From contig JAXLWB010000037.1 of NCBI GenBank assembly GCA_046328715.1, positions 1 to 64,000 on the forward strand: a stretch of DNA of 64,000 nucleotides. Reading direction: 5' to 3'. Source of the DNA: JAXLWB01 sp046328715 (GTDB taxonomy: Bacteria; Chloroflexota; Anaerolineae; Caldilineales; Caldilineaceae). The notes beneath the pieces are model-generated. The model worked only from the letters and a program-made list of their open reading frames with translations, did no database searches and had not been told where the DNA came from. Of this stretch, positions 8,747 to 17,832 are shown in pieces; position 1 is the first letter of the stretch, and every line of letters begins with the position of its first letter. The position numbers and the translations under genes are program-made.

Positions 8747-9866
8747 ATGGTTTAAAAATCGTCCCCGCAATATGCCGCACGCCACCGTCACACTGCACCG
8801 GATCACTAGCTAAATTGTGATAGTAGGCCACCATCACCTGCCCATTTGCCAACTTCACCGCCCGGGGATAGCCCAAATCCCAGGAACTGGCATCGTCGCG
8901 CAGGATCAGTTCTGGGCCCCATTTGCGTCCGTCTTCATCTTCGGACACCCGGGCACGGATGCCGTAGGGCACGATGCGATAGCCGTAACTCGCTAACAGG
9001 CGTCCATCCTCCAGCCGCAACAGATGGGTCGGTCCGCCCCAGTCGCTGATGCGAGTGACAAAGTGCCACGTGCGCCCGCCATCCTCCGATTCAAAGAGTT
9101 CGGGCCAGGCGTTGCGGGCGTCGATCTGGCAACGCAGCGCCACCAGAATGCGACCATCGGGCAGCAGTACCGGGCTGGCATAGTAGCGATTGACAAAGCT
9201 GGCATCCGATGAAGTTGGCTGAATAGCGCTGAGATAGTTCCAGGTCATCCCGCCGTCGGTCGTGGCGTAGACAGCGACAAAGCGGTCACCCGGTCGCCCA
9301 TCGCCTCGCCCCACGGTGACAAAGAGCAGCACCAATCCATCCGGTCGCACCAGATAATCTACCTTGACCTGAACCCAGGCGAAGCCGAAGGATGGCATCG
9401 GGATCGGGCCTTCCCAAGTACGTCCTCGGTCGCGCGAGAACTGAATATAGCCGACATGTTTCGCATCCTTAGGCGGAATGCCAAAGCCAGCAGTCAGGCA
9501 GAGATCGGGTGATGTGAAATCGATGGGCGTGGTCGGTTTGGTTGGGGCGAGCCCGGCACGCAACTGTCGTTCTAACTCTAGCCGAGACCCAAGCGAGATC
9601 AACCCTTCAACCGGCCAGGTTCGTCCCCCATCAGTCGAACGAATTGCCACATATTCCCCGCCCAGCGCATCAACCACGGAATGGCTCATATCGTAGCGGT
9701 TTTGATAGCTGCACGGCCCACGCGAGAAGCTGATGACCAACTCGCCATTGGGAAACGCCCAAAAGCCATGATTAAAAGGCCACGCCGCAAATTCGTTGCG
9801 GTTGTAGTAGATGGTGACGTGTTCGGCGTTAGTGGGACGTTGAGGTTTTGGGTATGGAATAGACAT
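8745..9866 (-). CDS. Sialidase-like BNR/Asp-box propeller protein
   Basis: A 373-residue protein with five Asp-box motifs of the form Sx-D-x-G-x-T-W (RSTDGGRTW, SRDRGRTW, TTDGGMTW, SEDGGRTW, EDEDGRKW), diagnostic of a six-bladed sialidase-type propeller. No signal peptide is seen from the ATG at 9866, which is preferred over 9935 because the longer version would run into the neighbouring glycosylase gene. The classic sialidase FRIP motif is not obvious, so a non-sialic-acid glycosidase, or a binding protein, is possible. A second, related protein is cut by the right edge of the window. Confidence 0.75.
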   Translation of the reverse strand: MSIPYPKPQRPTNAEHVTIYYNRNEFAAWPFNHGFWAFPNGELVISFSRGPCSYQNRYDMSHSVVDALGGEYVAIRSTDGGRTWPVEGLISLGSRLELERQLRAGLAPTKPTTPIDFTSPDLCLTAGFGIPPKDAKHVGYIQFSRDRGRTWEGPIPMPSFGFAWVQVKVDYLVRPDGLVLLFVTVGRGDGRPGDRFVAVYATTDGGMTWNYLSAIQPTSSDASFVNRYYASPVLLPDGRILVALRCQIDARNAWPELFESEDGGRTWHFVTRISDWGGPTHLLRLEDGRLLASYGYRIVPYGIRARVSEDEDGRKWGPELILRDDASSWDLGYPRAVKLANGQVMVAYYHNLASDPVQCDGGVRHIAGTIFKP

Positions 9867-9880
9867 TTGAACAGCTTGCC

Positions 9881-10369
9881 TTATTTTTTTGCCGCTAGAT
9901 GATGAGCTAACTCTTGCCACAACCCAATGTTCCAAGAACCATTTGCTGCACCACTTGTCGAGGGTGCAACAAATAGTTTGGTTGTGCCTATCATCTCAGC
10001 CTGAAAGCCAAAGTCAACTTTTCTTTGTAAGCAGAGTTCTCCTGCTTTTTTGCCGTTAAAACATAGGACAGTCGGGGAATACTCGATAATTTTGCTGCGA
10101 AACTCATCATGGTTAGCCACAGCAAAATTGATCTGTTTATCCATACCCGACTGCCCCTTTACTATATCAGTCAAGCCAATGCCAAACTTCAATAGCAGTG
10201 CATATTCTGCGGGTTGTAACTGGTGAGATGTTAAGCCCACTTGAAAGAGCGTCCTCCAGAACTTGTTACTTGGTTTGGCATAGTAATGGCCTGTTTTACC
10301 TGATGTTGTTCCTGCCGCAGTTCCACAAACAACAAGCATAAGGCCAGGCCGTAAAAGATCAGTTAACAT
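9881..10369 (-). CDS. Mug/TDG-like DNA glycosylase
   Basis: A 162-residue protein of the uracil-DNA glycosylase superfamily. VVCGTAAGTTSGKTGHYYAK followed by PSNKFW aligns with the GINPGxxS..GHHFA.P.N.FW active-site block of Mug, and VAPSTSGAAN aligns with the C-terminal loop motif. The Asn of the INPG motif is replaced (TAAG), as in several uncharacterised family members, so substrate preference (uracil, hypoxanthine or other) is uncertain. It is a DNA-repair gene inserted between catabolic genes on the same strand, with 14 bases to the sialidase-like gene. Confidence 0.75.
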   Translation of the reverse strand: MLTDLLRPGLMLVVCGTAAGTTSGKTGHYYAKPSNKFWRTLFQVGLTSHQLQPAEYALLLKFGIGLTDIVKGQSGMDKQINFAVANHDEFRSKIIEYSPTVLCFNGKKAGELCLQRKVDFGFQAEMIGTTKLFVAPSTSGAANGSWNIGLWQELAHHLAAKK

Positions 10370-10411
10370 ACAGTTGTCGGGTATATACTCACACTGTTTC
10401 GCCTTACTCTT

Positions 10412-11368
10412 CTACAAAAACTTCTGCGGATCATAGGGCGTCTCTTCCACTTCTTTGCGGATGCGTGCCATTTCGCTGTCGCTCAGTGGGCGAAGGGGCG
10501 GGCGCACGTTCATGGACGGGAATCGCCCCTGCATTGTCATCGCGATCTTCATGCGCTGATGGGCGTCGCTGGAGGGTTCGCCGAAGCGATAGACGATCTT
10601 GTTGAACCTATAGACCGTCTCCTGGATGCGATTCGCTTCAGCCAAATTGCCCGACAGCGCGGCTGTGACCAGGGCGATGATTAACTCTGGCACAAAGCCG
10701 GCAAATCCAACCAATGCTCCATCCGAGCCAGAGAGCAGCGAAGAGAGCAGGTACTCGTCGTGACAGGTAAGATGCGGTACGTCCGGCACTTCTTGCTTGA
10801 GCACTCGATACTCATGTTCGAGACGGGAGAAGTCACGTGTCCCCATCTTGATCGCCTTGACCTGTGGAATTTTGGCGATGGTGATCATCTCCTTGAGCGA
10901 GTAGGAGGCTTTGGTCCAGTTCGGGTATTGATGGACGATGATCGGGATGTCGGCGCCTTTCGCTACATCCTCGAAGTAGCCAATCGCCGTGTCTGGAGTG
11001 CGTCCAAAACGCAGCCAGTGATGGGCAGGCATAAGCAGAATGCCATCTGCCCCGGCTTCCTTGGCGGCGCAAGCATGATCTATTCCCTCAAAGCTGCCCT
11101 CGCAGCAGATGCCAGAGATCACTTTGACCTTGCCCTTGAGTCCTATTTGTTTGACTTCATCGGCCATGATGCGGGTGACTTCGGCCCGCTCGCGTGCGCG
11201 CAAGCCCATCACCTCGCCGGTGTGACCATTGTTGACCAGACCTTTCATGCCGGGTACATTGGCGAGATAGCGGGTGTAGGCGCGCAATCCTTCTTCATCA
11301 ATCGACAGATCGTCGCGGAAAGGGCAAAGTGTGGCGGCAAAGACGCCGTCCCAGGGATGGTCGAACAT
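10412..11368 (-). CDS. Dihydrodipicolinate synthase / N-acetylneuraminate lyase family protein
   Basis: A 318-residue class I TIM-barrel aldolase/dehydratase. The GHTGEV motif (residues 49-54), the Tyr in VHQYPNW (Y148) and the Schiff-base Lys in AIKMGT (K174) are at family positions. GHTGE with GICCEGS is closer to catabolic members (keto-deoxy-acid lyases or dehydratases) than to lysine biosynthesis DapA, and the location among sugar-acid genes agrees. AAAGGAG precedes the ATG. It lies 29 bases after the aminotransferase gene, as part of the ABC transporter operon. Exact substrate unknown. Confidence 0.85.
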   Translation of the reverse strand: MFDHPWDGVFAATLCPFRDDLSIDEEGLRAYTRYLANVPGMKGLVNNGHTGEVMGLRARERAEVTRIMADEVKQIGLKGKVKVISGICCEGSFEGIDHACAAKEAGADGILLMPAHHWLRFGRTPDTAIGYFEDVAKGADIPIIVHQYPNWTKASYSLKEMITIAKIPQVKAIKMGTRDFSRLEHEYRVLKQEVPDVPHLTCHDEYLLSSLLSGSDGALVGFAGFVPELIIALVTAALSGNLAEANRIQETVYRFNKIVYRFGEPSSDAHQRMKIAMTMQGRFPSMNVRPPLRPLSDSEMARIRKEVEETPYDPQKFL

Positions 11369-11397
11369 AAAAAACGCTCCTTTAGAAACTTACAAGA

Positions 11398-12579
11398 TCA
11401 ATCAAAGTTTGGTAACAACTTGCGCAGCGCCAGCAGCAACGTATCGATCTCCTCTGCCGTATTGAAGGCTGCGATAGCGACACGAACACCACAGACTTCG
11501 GGTCGAAATTTGGTGATGATGGAAAATTGCTCGCGCAACTGCGCCACCAGCCATCGACATTGATCCTCGTTGGCACCATCGAATTGTAGTGTGGTGATGC
11601 TTGACGAGTTTTCCCAGACAGGCGGACCACAATTACGCACCCCCTTGAGCATTGCCAACTCGCTGCGCAAATAATCAGTCAGCGTGCGCAGGTGCGTCTC
11701 AATTTCTGCCCAGCCGATCTGTTCCAACATCTCGATGCTCTCTGCTGCGCCCAATTGCAAGATGTAGTTGGGCGTTCCCAATTCGGATCGTATGCCAGCG
11801 TTGAGCGTGCCGTATTTAGCATTTGACGGCAGCCAGTTGGGGTTGTATGCGGGTAGCTGACAGCGGTTCACCACCAGGAAGCCGACGCCTGCCGGCCCCA
11901 TCAACCACTTGTGGATCGAGCCGCTGTAAAAATCAGCATCAATGGCCCCCACATCGACCGGAAAGACACCCACTGCCTGTGCCCCATCGATCAGGGTCTT
12001 CACCCCACGACTGCGCGCAAGTTGCACTGCTTCCCGCACCGGCAAGCGCCGACCGTCGGTATTAGCGACATGACAGAGAATCAACAGTCGGTGATCGGGC
12101 GTCAGATGGCGGTCCAGTTGTTCGAGAAAGAACTCTGGCGCAAATGTTGTCCCCTCGCCCGATGGAATGATGGTGGTTGTCACACCTAATTGTGCTCCCA
12201 TGCCACGTGCCATCTCAAAAGTGCTGGCGTGTTCGACGTCGCTGAGCGCCAGCTTATCGCCGGGCCGCCAGTCGAAACTGCGCATGGCCAGCCGTGTGGC
12301 GGTTGTCGTGTTGGCGCTGTAGGCAACTTCTTCGACCGGCACATGCAGCAAATTAGCCAAAGTTTGACGGGCTGCCTCGACTCGTTGGTAAAAATCACTG
12401 TTGCCCGCCTTGCTGCCTGTGACTAACGAGATCTCATTCTCCTCAGCCAGCGCCTCGGCCATGATGCGTTGGACTGAGGTCGGCAGCGGCGCATACGAGC
12501 CGGTCTGCAGATAGATACACTTCCGTGTAATCGGCAAATCGGCACGTAAATCGGCCAGCGTCTGGATTGGCTTGAGCAA
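11398..12579 (-). CDS. Class V PLP aminotransferase / cysteine desulfurase-fold protein
   Basis: A 393-residue fold-type I PLP enzyme. Cofactor residues are visible: ANTTTA (phosphate loop, ~90-95), the DGAQ aspartate (D198) and the Schiff-base Lys in SGSIHKWL (K224). The sequence is closest in style to isopenicillin-N-epimerase-like members, so a racemase, epimerase, lyase or transaminase role is possible. The start is TTG at 12579, with AAAGGGG nine bases upstream. It follows the ABC permease by 15 bases, so amino-acid or amino-sugar substrates delivered by the transporter are plausible. Confidence 0.82.
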   Translation of the reverse strand: MLKPIQTLADLRADLPITRKCIYLQTGSYAPLPTSVQRIMAEALAEENEISLVTGSKAGNSDFYQRVEAARQTLANLLHVPVEEVAYSANTTTATRLAMRSFDWRPGDKLALSDVEHASTFEMARGMGAQLGVTTTIIPSGEGTTFAPEFFLEQLDRHLTPDHRLLILCHVANTDGRRLPVREAVQLARSRGVKTLIDGAQAVGVFPVDVGAIDADFYSGSIHKWLMGPAGVGFLVVNRCQLPAYNPNWLPSNAKYGTLNAGIRSELGTPNYILQLGAAESIEMLEQIGWAEIETHLRTLTDYLRSELAMLKGVRNCGPPVWENSSSITTLQFDGANEDQCRWLVAQLREQFSIITKFRPEVCGVRVAIAAFNTAEEIDTLLLALRKLLPNFD

Positions 12580-12594
12580 CTCAGTGTCCCCTTT

Positions 12595-13506
12595 TCACTT
12601 CCCCGCCGTCGGATCCAGTGCATCTTGCAAGCCGTCGCCCATCAGCGTGAAGGCATACATGGTAATGGCAATCATTAAGCCTGGGAAAAAAGCCAGATAC
12701 CAGTGCGTTTGTAGCGCCGATAGGTAATCATTCAACATGCGCCCCCAACTTGGCACCGGCGGCTGTACCCCAATCCCTAAAAAGCTGAGCCCCGATTCGC
12801 CTAATATCGCGGCGGGAATGCCCATCGTCACCCCAAGGATGATCGGTGTGAGCGTGTTGGGCAGCAGGTGACGGGTAATGATCTGCCAATCGCTGGTGCC
12901 AATCGCCCGTGCGGCCAACACATAATCGCGCTCGCGCAAGGAAAGAATCTGCCCGCGCACCATGCGTGCCACGCCCATCCAGCCTGTAAAAATAAAAACA
13001 AACAGCACATTTTGAAAGCCCGGACCTAATACTGTGACAATCAGAATACCCAGCAGCAAATCGGGAATGGCGTTGATGATTTCGATCAAACGCATAAAAA
13101 GATAGTCGGTCGAACCGCCAAACCAAGCCGCAGCAGCGCCAAAGGGTAGACCGATCAAGAGTGCGATAAAATTGCTGACGAAGCCAATCACCAACGAAAC
13201 CCGTGCGCCGTAAATAATGCGTGTCAACAACTCGCGTCCGTAGGGATCGGTGCCGAGCGGATGCTCCCAAGCAGGGTACTGCCAGGTCTGTGAGTAGACC
13301 TGATCATCGTAGCCTTCCGGTGCCAATTGATTGGCAAACAGGGCAATCAAAATCAGGAGCAGCACAAAAAACGAGGCAACCATCGACAGTCGATTGCGCC
13401 GAAAACGACGCAGCGCATCGACCCACAAGCTGCGTTGGCGCAACTCCTTGGTCAAGGACGAGGTGGAGGTCAGCTTTGCATCGGTCGTGAGATTGGAGGA
13501 TGTCAT
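12595..13506 (-). CDS. ABC transporter permease, DppC/OppC type
   Basis: A 303-residue inner-membrane protein of the BPD_transp_1 family. An N-terminal cytoplasmic extension is followed by one helix (LSMVASFFVLLLILIALFAN) and five more. The EAA-type loop that contacts the ATPase is DYVLAARAIGTSDWQIITRH. It overlaps the upstream DppB-type gene by 4 bases (ATGA), so the two are coupled. It belongs to a peptide, nickel or oligosaccharide uptake system together with the lipoprotein at 14552-16234. No ATPase gene follows it. Confidence 0.9.
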   Translation of the reverse strand: MTSSNLTTDAKLTSTSSLTKELRQRSLWVDALRRFRRNRLSMVASFFVLLLILIALFANQLAPEGYDDQVYSQTWQYPAWEHPLGTDPYGRELLTRIIYGARVSLVIGFVSNFIALLIGLPFGAAAAWFGGSTDYLFMRLIEIINAIPDLLLGILIVTVLGPGFQNVLFVFIFTGWMGVARMVRGQILSLRERDYVLAARAIGTSDWQIITRHLLPNTLTPIILGVTMGIPAAILGESGLSFLGIGVQPPVPSWGRMLNDYLSALQTHWYLAFFPGLMIAITMYAFTLMGDGLQDALDPTAGK

Positions 13507-14444
13507 GCCTTCCCTCCCAAACGAATGCGCGGGTCGAGCCAGGCGTAAAGCAGGTCGGTGACCAGATAAGCAAGCGAGATCGCAAAGGTCCAGAGCAAGA
13601 TCATGGCCATAATCACTGGGTAATCACGATTGTAAATGGCCGTGGTGGTCGCCCCGCCCATCCCTGGTATCCGAAAGATCAGCTCGACAAAAAAGGAGCC
13701 GAGCAAGGTGTTGACGAGCGACGGCGTTAGCACCGTTACCAAGGGCAGCGATGCATTTTTAAAGGCATGACGCAAGACCACCACCCGTTCCACCAAGCCT
13801 TTGGCCCGCGCTGTGCGAATATAATCGGCCCGCAATGCCTCGACCATGCCCGAACGCACCCAGCGTGCCAATCCACCAATGCCTGTAACGGCATAGATGC
13901 CAACCGGCATGATCCAATGTTTGGGCGTGCCCCAACCGCCGGACGGCAACCATTGTAACTTCACGGCAAAGAGAATGATCGCCAAAATCGCCAACACAAA
14001 GATTGGCGTGACAAAGGTCGTCACTACAAAGATCGAGGTGACATAGTCCACCCAGCTATTCGGGCGCAGTGCAGCAAACAGACCGAGCAAAATACCGACT
14101 GGCCAACTGATCAAAATCGCCATCAAGCCGAGTTGCACGGTAACTGGCCAGGTGCGGGCGATAAAATTTGAGACATTTTCACCGGTATGAAATGAGATGC
14201 CAAAATCGCCACGCAACGCATTGCCCATATAGCGGACATACTGCACGTAGATCGGCTGGTCAAGTCCATACTTGGCCAGCAAGGCAGCACGAATATGTTC
14301 CGGTATCGGTTTTTCATTTTTGTCCGAAGAGATGCTATCAAAGGGGCCGCCGGGGATGTAGTGGATCAAGAGAAAGATCAAGATCGACACCCCTAGCAGC
14401 ACCCCGACCATTCCCAACAGACGCCCGAGAACGTAACGGGTCAT
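13503..14444 (-). CDS. ABC transporter permease, DppB/OppB type
   Basis: A 313-residue permease beginning MTRYVLGRLLGMVGVLLGVS, the usual first helix of DppB-type proteins, with the conserved IHYIPGGPFD periplasmic stretch. The EAA-type loop is ADYIRTARAKGLVERVVVLR. It pairs with the DppC-type gene it overlaps. A hairpin-forming polypurine repeat separates it from the binding-protein gene upstream, which probably lowers permease expression relative to the binding protein. Confidence 0.9.
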   Translation of the reverse strand: MTRYVLGRLLGMVGVLLGVSILIFLLIHYIPGGPFDSISSDKNEKPIPEHIRAALLAKYGLDQPIYVQYVRYMGNALRGDFGISFHTGENVSNFIARTWPVTVQLGLMAILISWPVGILLGLFAALRPNSWVDYVTSIFVVTTFVTPIFVLAILAIILFAVKLQWLPSGGWGTPKHWIMPVGIYAVTGIGGLARWVRSGMVEALRADYIRTARAKGLVERVVVLRHAFKNASLPLVTVLTPSLVNTLLGSFFVELIFRIPGMGGATTTAIYNRDYPVIMAMILLWTFAISLAYLVTDLLYAWLDPRIRLGGKA

Positions 14445-14461
14445 TGGCGTTGCCTTTTTCT

Positions 14462-14553
14462 AAGACAAGAAGTGGAGAAGACAGAAAGACAAGAAGAGCG
14501 CAGTCGACTACGAATTATTCTTCCTGTCTTTTGTCTTCTTGTCTTCCTGTCTT
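14462..14553. repeat. AGACAAGAAG/CTTCTTGTCT hairpin between binding protein and permease genes (ABC system 1)
   Basis: The purine-rich arm (14462-14496) and pyrimidine-rich arm (14520-14553) are imperfect inverted repeats built from AGACAAGAAG-like units, around a 23-base centre. The pyrimidine arm reaches into the stop codon of the binding-protein gene. Related elements are at 49843-49930, 57428-57504 and 61325-61390. Confidence 0.75.
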
Positions 14554-16234
14554 ACTTACTCGCCATGTAGATCGACGTATTAATAAAGTCATTCCGATTG
14601 CCGAGCGTGTTGGTTTTGCTCAGCGGAATGTCCTTGACGTACGGCTTGTAGAGGGTGGCAATCTTCGGGTAGAGCGTAAAGACGGCTGGACCCTCAGTGG
14701 CCAGAATCGTCTCGGCCTGATGATAGACCTCGCAGCGGGCGGCGGCATCGGTCATCGGGCGCGCTTCGTCGATTAGCTTGGTAAATTCGGCGTTTTGGAA
14801 TTTGTTGAAATCGAGGTCATCCCACCAATCGAAGAAGTTGCTCGGGTCGATAAAGTCAGCGCCCCAGCGGCTAAAGCCCAGGATCAAGTCGCCCTTGGTG
14901 CGCATATCGACATAGGTGGCGCGCTCGATATCTTGGATCGTCACCTTGATGCCCAAGTTGTCGGTGAGCATGCGCTGTATCGCCTCGGCTTCACGCGCAA
15001 ACTCGCCTTCACGGGTGTTGAGCGTCAATTCTGGAAAGCCTGCGCCTCCGGGGAAGCCTGCCTCTTCCATTAACTGCTTAGCCATCGCTGGATCAAACTT
15101 CTGCAATTCGCGCAGTGCCGGATCATCGTTGCGCGTGCAGGGGAAGTCGGTGGGCAGTAGACCGTAGCCTGGAATACAGGTGCCGCGCATCACATCGTTA
15201 CAGAGCGATTCGCGGTCAATGGCGTGCATAAAGGCTTGGCGCACCTTGAGGTTGTCAAAGGGTGGCTTGCCCATGTTCATGTAGAGGTAGGCCGTGCGTG
15301 GATCGGTAGAGACATAAGCTTGTTTGCTCAACTCGGGATCGGCCAGTACTTGTGCCAACTGGTCGCCCCGAATGCCACCGGTGACATCGATGTCGCCCGC
15401 TTGGTACATCTGCAACTGCTGGTCGAAACCCTGCGGTACGATGACGAGTGTCATCTTTTCCAGTTTGGGTTTGTAAGGGCCGTTGTAGTAAGGGTTGAGC
15501 GTGAAGACTACATTTTGACCCCGATTCCACTCCTTGATCATGAACGGCCCGTTGGTCGGTGCCGTATCCGGGTTGTCGGCCCAGGCATCACCCAACTTCT
15601 CGACCATGTGCATCGGCACCGGAACAGCATGCCAGTTGAGGTTATACATGTAGTAGGGCAGCGAGACCTTGGTCGTCACCGAGAAGGTATAGTCGTCGAT
15701 CTTCTTGACGCCCATCTCTTCAATCGGCTTTTCACCTTTGTTGACTGCTTCAGCATTCTCGATATCGAAGAGGAAGAAGGCATAGACATTGGCCATCTTC
15801 GGATCTTCGTAGCGGTGGAAACTATAGACCCAATCGTCGGCGGTGATCGGCTCTCCATCGCTCCACTTAGCGTCCTTGCGCAGGTGGAAGGTCCAGGTGC
15901 GCCCATCTTCGGAAACTTCCCAGCTATCAGCAGCCGCCGGGTGCCAGACCCCATCGGCATCCATCTTAGCCAAGGTTTCAATGGTGGTCTCATAGGCAAA
16001 GCCTTCGTACTCATTGCGCATCGTATCGAAGTGTTTGCCCTCAATGCTAGCATAGCGCAAATTTTGTTGATCCAGGGATGCCGCATCGGCAGGAAGTTGG
16101 ACACCCAATGAATTAGTAACCGCTGCGCCTGCGGGTGCTGCTGCCCCGCCTCCACTAGGCGGTGTCGCTTGCACACAGGCTGCCAATAACAGAGTTGTGA
16201 TTACAAGTAGCGAAAAAATGCGTTCCCTTCTCAT
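14552..16234 (-). CDS. ABC transporter substrate-binding lipoprotein, SBP_bac_5 family
   Basis: A 560-residue family 5 extracellular solute-binding protein. The signal sequence ends in the lipobox LLAAC with Cys20 as lipidation site, followed by an Ala/Pro/Gly-rich linker. The body contains typical segments such as TWTFHLRKDAKWSDGEPITA and VRQAFMHAIDRESL. The ATG at 16234 is chosen because AGGAGGAG lies just before it and the signal peptide starts there; an upstream in-frame ATG lacks support. The family binds peptides, opines, oligosaccharides or nickel complexes. Its operon partners are the two permeases and then catabolic enzymes. Confidence 0.9.
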   Translation of the reverse strand: MRRERIFSLLVITTLLLAACVQATPPSGGGAAAPAGAAVTNSLGVQLPADAASLDQQNLRYASIEGKHFDTMRNEYEGFAYETTIETLAKMDADGVWHPAAADSWEVSEDGRTWTFHLRKDAKWSDGEPITADDWVYSFHRYEDPKMANVYAFFLFDIENAEAVNKGEKPIEEMGVKKIDDYTFSVTTKVSLPYYMYNLNWHAVPVPMHMVEKLGDAWADNPDTAPTNGPFMIKEWNRGQNVVFTLNPYYNGPYKPKLEKMTLVIVPQGFDQQLQMYQAGDIDVTGGIRGDQLAQVLADPELSKQAYVSTDPRTAYLYMNMGKPPFDNLKVRQAFMHAIDRESLCNDVMRGTCIPGYGLLPTDFPCTRNDDPALRELQKFDPAMAKQLMEEAGFPGGAGFPELTLNTREGEFAREAEAIQRMLTDNLGIKVTIQDIERATYVDMRTKGDLILGFSRWGADFIDPSNFFDWWDDLDFNKFQNAEFTKLIDEARPMTDAAARCEVYHQAETILATEGPAVFTLYPKIATLYKPYVKDIPLSKTNTLGNRNDFINTSIYMASK

Positions 16235-16432
16235 TACAGTCTCCTCCTTGTTCAACTGAAAACGATTGAAACGAACACAAATTGTACCGATTGCTTGCCA
16301 ACTGCAACTGGTATCCAAAAACTACAAGGCGAAAGTCGAAGGGGAAGGTGGACAGCGAATCAGGAAGTGATCTCTTGCTTCTTGACTTTCTAAACACCCG
16401 TTTCGTTTTTCGCCCAACAACACAACTCTCGC

Positions 16433-17683
16433 TTATCCACGCGGCGCAGCGTAGTCAAGCATCCCCTCTACTTCCATTGGGTCGATGCCGGTGCGCGCTT
16501 TCAAGGCGGCATGAATCTGCGCTTCTGACTCCAACTCAGTGTCAAGCGGCAGGGCAATTTTAGCGCCATTGTGCAGCAACGATTCACGGGCGGCAGCGTT
16601 CATCATCTGTACCGTGTAGGCGTCATCCAGCGAATATTCAAAAGTTGCCTCACCTCGGATGCTTTGGGCAAACTCCAGGATCAACTCGGCAGTGGCGGCG
16701 TGATAGTAGTCGATGGCGTCGGCAGCCTCTTCCACAGGACGATAGAAAGGATTGACGTATTCGACGCGGCCGCTGGGCAGGTCAACATGCAACTTGCGCA
16801 GAAACTCATTTTCCTGTGAGAAAATGATGGGATAGACGATATCGGCGATACCATTTGTCTCCAATGCCTGATCCGAACAGTAGCGCACCTCGCCCTCGGA
16901 CTGGTGATAGGGTCCATTCCACATCCCCGCCGAACGAATCGTGATCGCACCCCGTGCGCCCTCGTATTGGATGTAGCCCGGTCGCATATGACGACCCAGG
17001 ACGGCTTTGGCATTGCTCGTCATGTCGGCAACAAAGCGTCCATTGGGAAAGGTAAAGAAGTTGGCGTGAAAGCTCTCTTCCGTGTGGAGCCGATGGGCGA
17101 GCGAGCGGTGTGCCTCGGTAGGCATACTGTGCGCCACTGTCTGCGCCGAATCAGGATAGGCTTCAAAGAACTTGACCCAGCAGGCGTTATTGTGAGTACC
17201 GGTGTGGCTAAAGGTGCTGAGGATACGATTGACTGGCCCGATCACCCCGGTGTCGGCGATACGTTTAGCGATCCGTTCGTATGCGAGGCGGAAGAATTGT
17301 TCACCCACGGCTAGCACCGTCTGATTGCTCCGTGCTGTAGCAATCATGTTGCGTGCCTGGCTTAGCGAAGCGCAGAAGCTTGCCTCCACCAAATGGTGAA
17401 TTTTGTTTTCGGACAAATAACATGAGATCGAATGAAACAATTCTGGAGGCGTGCAGACGATCACGGCTTCCATCGGGCGGGCACGAACCAGATCACGGAT
17501 CGAGTAGAAGGCTGGCACACCCAGGCTGGCAGCATAACTGTCGGCGCTTTCTTTAACTGGATCGCAGACGGCCACCAGCCGGACACCACGTGCATTGAGT
17601 GCCGCAAAGAGCAAACGATAGACCGTACGTGAACGAAAGCCTGTGCCAACCAGGGCAATATCGATAGGCTGCTTTAGTTTCAT
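16433..17683 (-). CDS. Gfo/Idh/MocA family oxidoreductase
   Basis: A 416-residue NAD(P)-binding oxidoreductase with IALVGTGFRSRTVY at the N-terminus and a C-terminal substrate domain. It is a paralogue of the 3139-4401 protein: the same length class, HTGTHNN versus HTGYHND, GRVEYVNP in both, and matching C-termini. It lies directly upstream of the ABC binding-protein gene and is preceded by a clear promoter with a LacI-type palindrome. It is probably the first gene of the transporter operon or of an adjacent unit. The substrate is likely a cyclic polyol or sugar derivative (inference). Confidence 0.85.
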   Translation of the reverse strand: MKLKQPIDIALVGTGFRSRTVYRLLFAALNARGVRLVAVCDPVKESADSYAASLGVPAFYSIRDLVRARPMEAVIVCTPPELFHSISCYLSENKIHHLVEASFCASLSQARNMIATARSNQTVLAVGEQFFRLAYERIAKRIADTGVIGPVNRILSTFSHTGTHNNACWVKFFEAYPDSAQTVAHSMPTEAHRSLAHRLHTEESFHANFFTFPNGRFVADMTSNAKAVLGRHMRPGYIQYEGARGAITIRSAGMWNGPYHQSEGEVRYCSDQALETNGIADIVYPIIFSQENEFLRKLHVDLPSGRVEYVNPFYRPVEEAADAIDYYHAATAELILEFAQSIRGEATFEYSLDDAYTVQMMNAAARESLLHNGAKIALPLDTELESEAQIHAALKARTGIDPMEVEGMLDYAAPRG

Positions 17684-17711
17684 ATGGGTGAAAAGGGAGA
17701 CCGGAATATTA

Positions 17712-17767
17712 CTGGAAACGTTTCCAGAGGATGGAATAACAATACTATAGTTTTATATTTTTGTCAA
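17712..17767 (-). promoter_or_regulatory. Promoter with LacI-type operator
   Basis: On the minus strand, TTGACA (complement of 17762-17767), a 17-base spacer and TATTGT (complement of 17739-17744) form a sigma-70-like promoter. Just downstream is the perfect 16-bp palindrome CTGGAAACGTTTCCAG (17712-17727), typical of LacI/GalR-family operators. It overlaps or closely follows the expected start site, so repression is likely. No LacI-type regulator gene is in the window. Confidence 0.7.
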
Positions 17768-17832
17768 AGATGGCAAAAAGGGGATCGTCAGGCGAAAGGT
17801 CCACCTACGTCAATTCAGTAGTTTCAACGAAG

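Noticed and set aside
8745..9866. Confident assignment as a sialidase
   Set aside because: Asp boxes only show the propeller fold; FRIP and the Arg triad were not identified.
10412..11368. DapA for lysine biosynthesis
   Set aside because: Active-site residues fit the superfamily, but GHTGEV context and operon neighbours favour a catabolic member.
15224..16111. 295-codon open frame on the plus strand
   Set aside because: Antisense to the ABC binding protein; no start site or homology.
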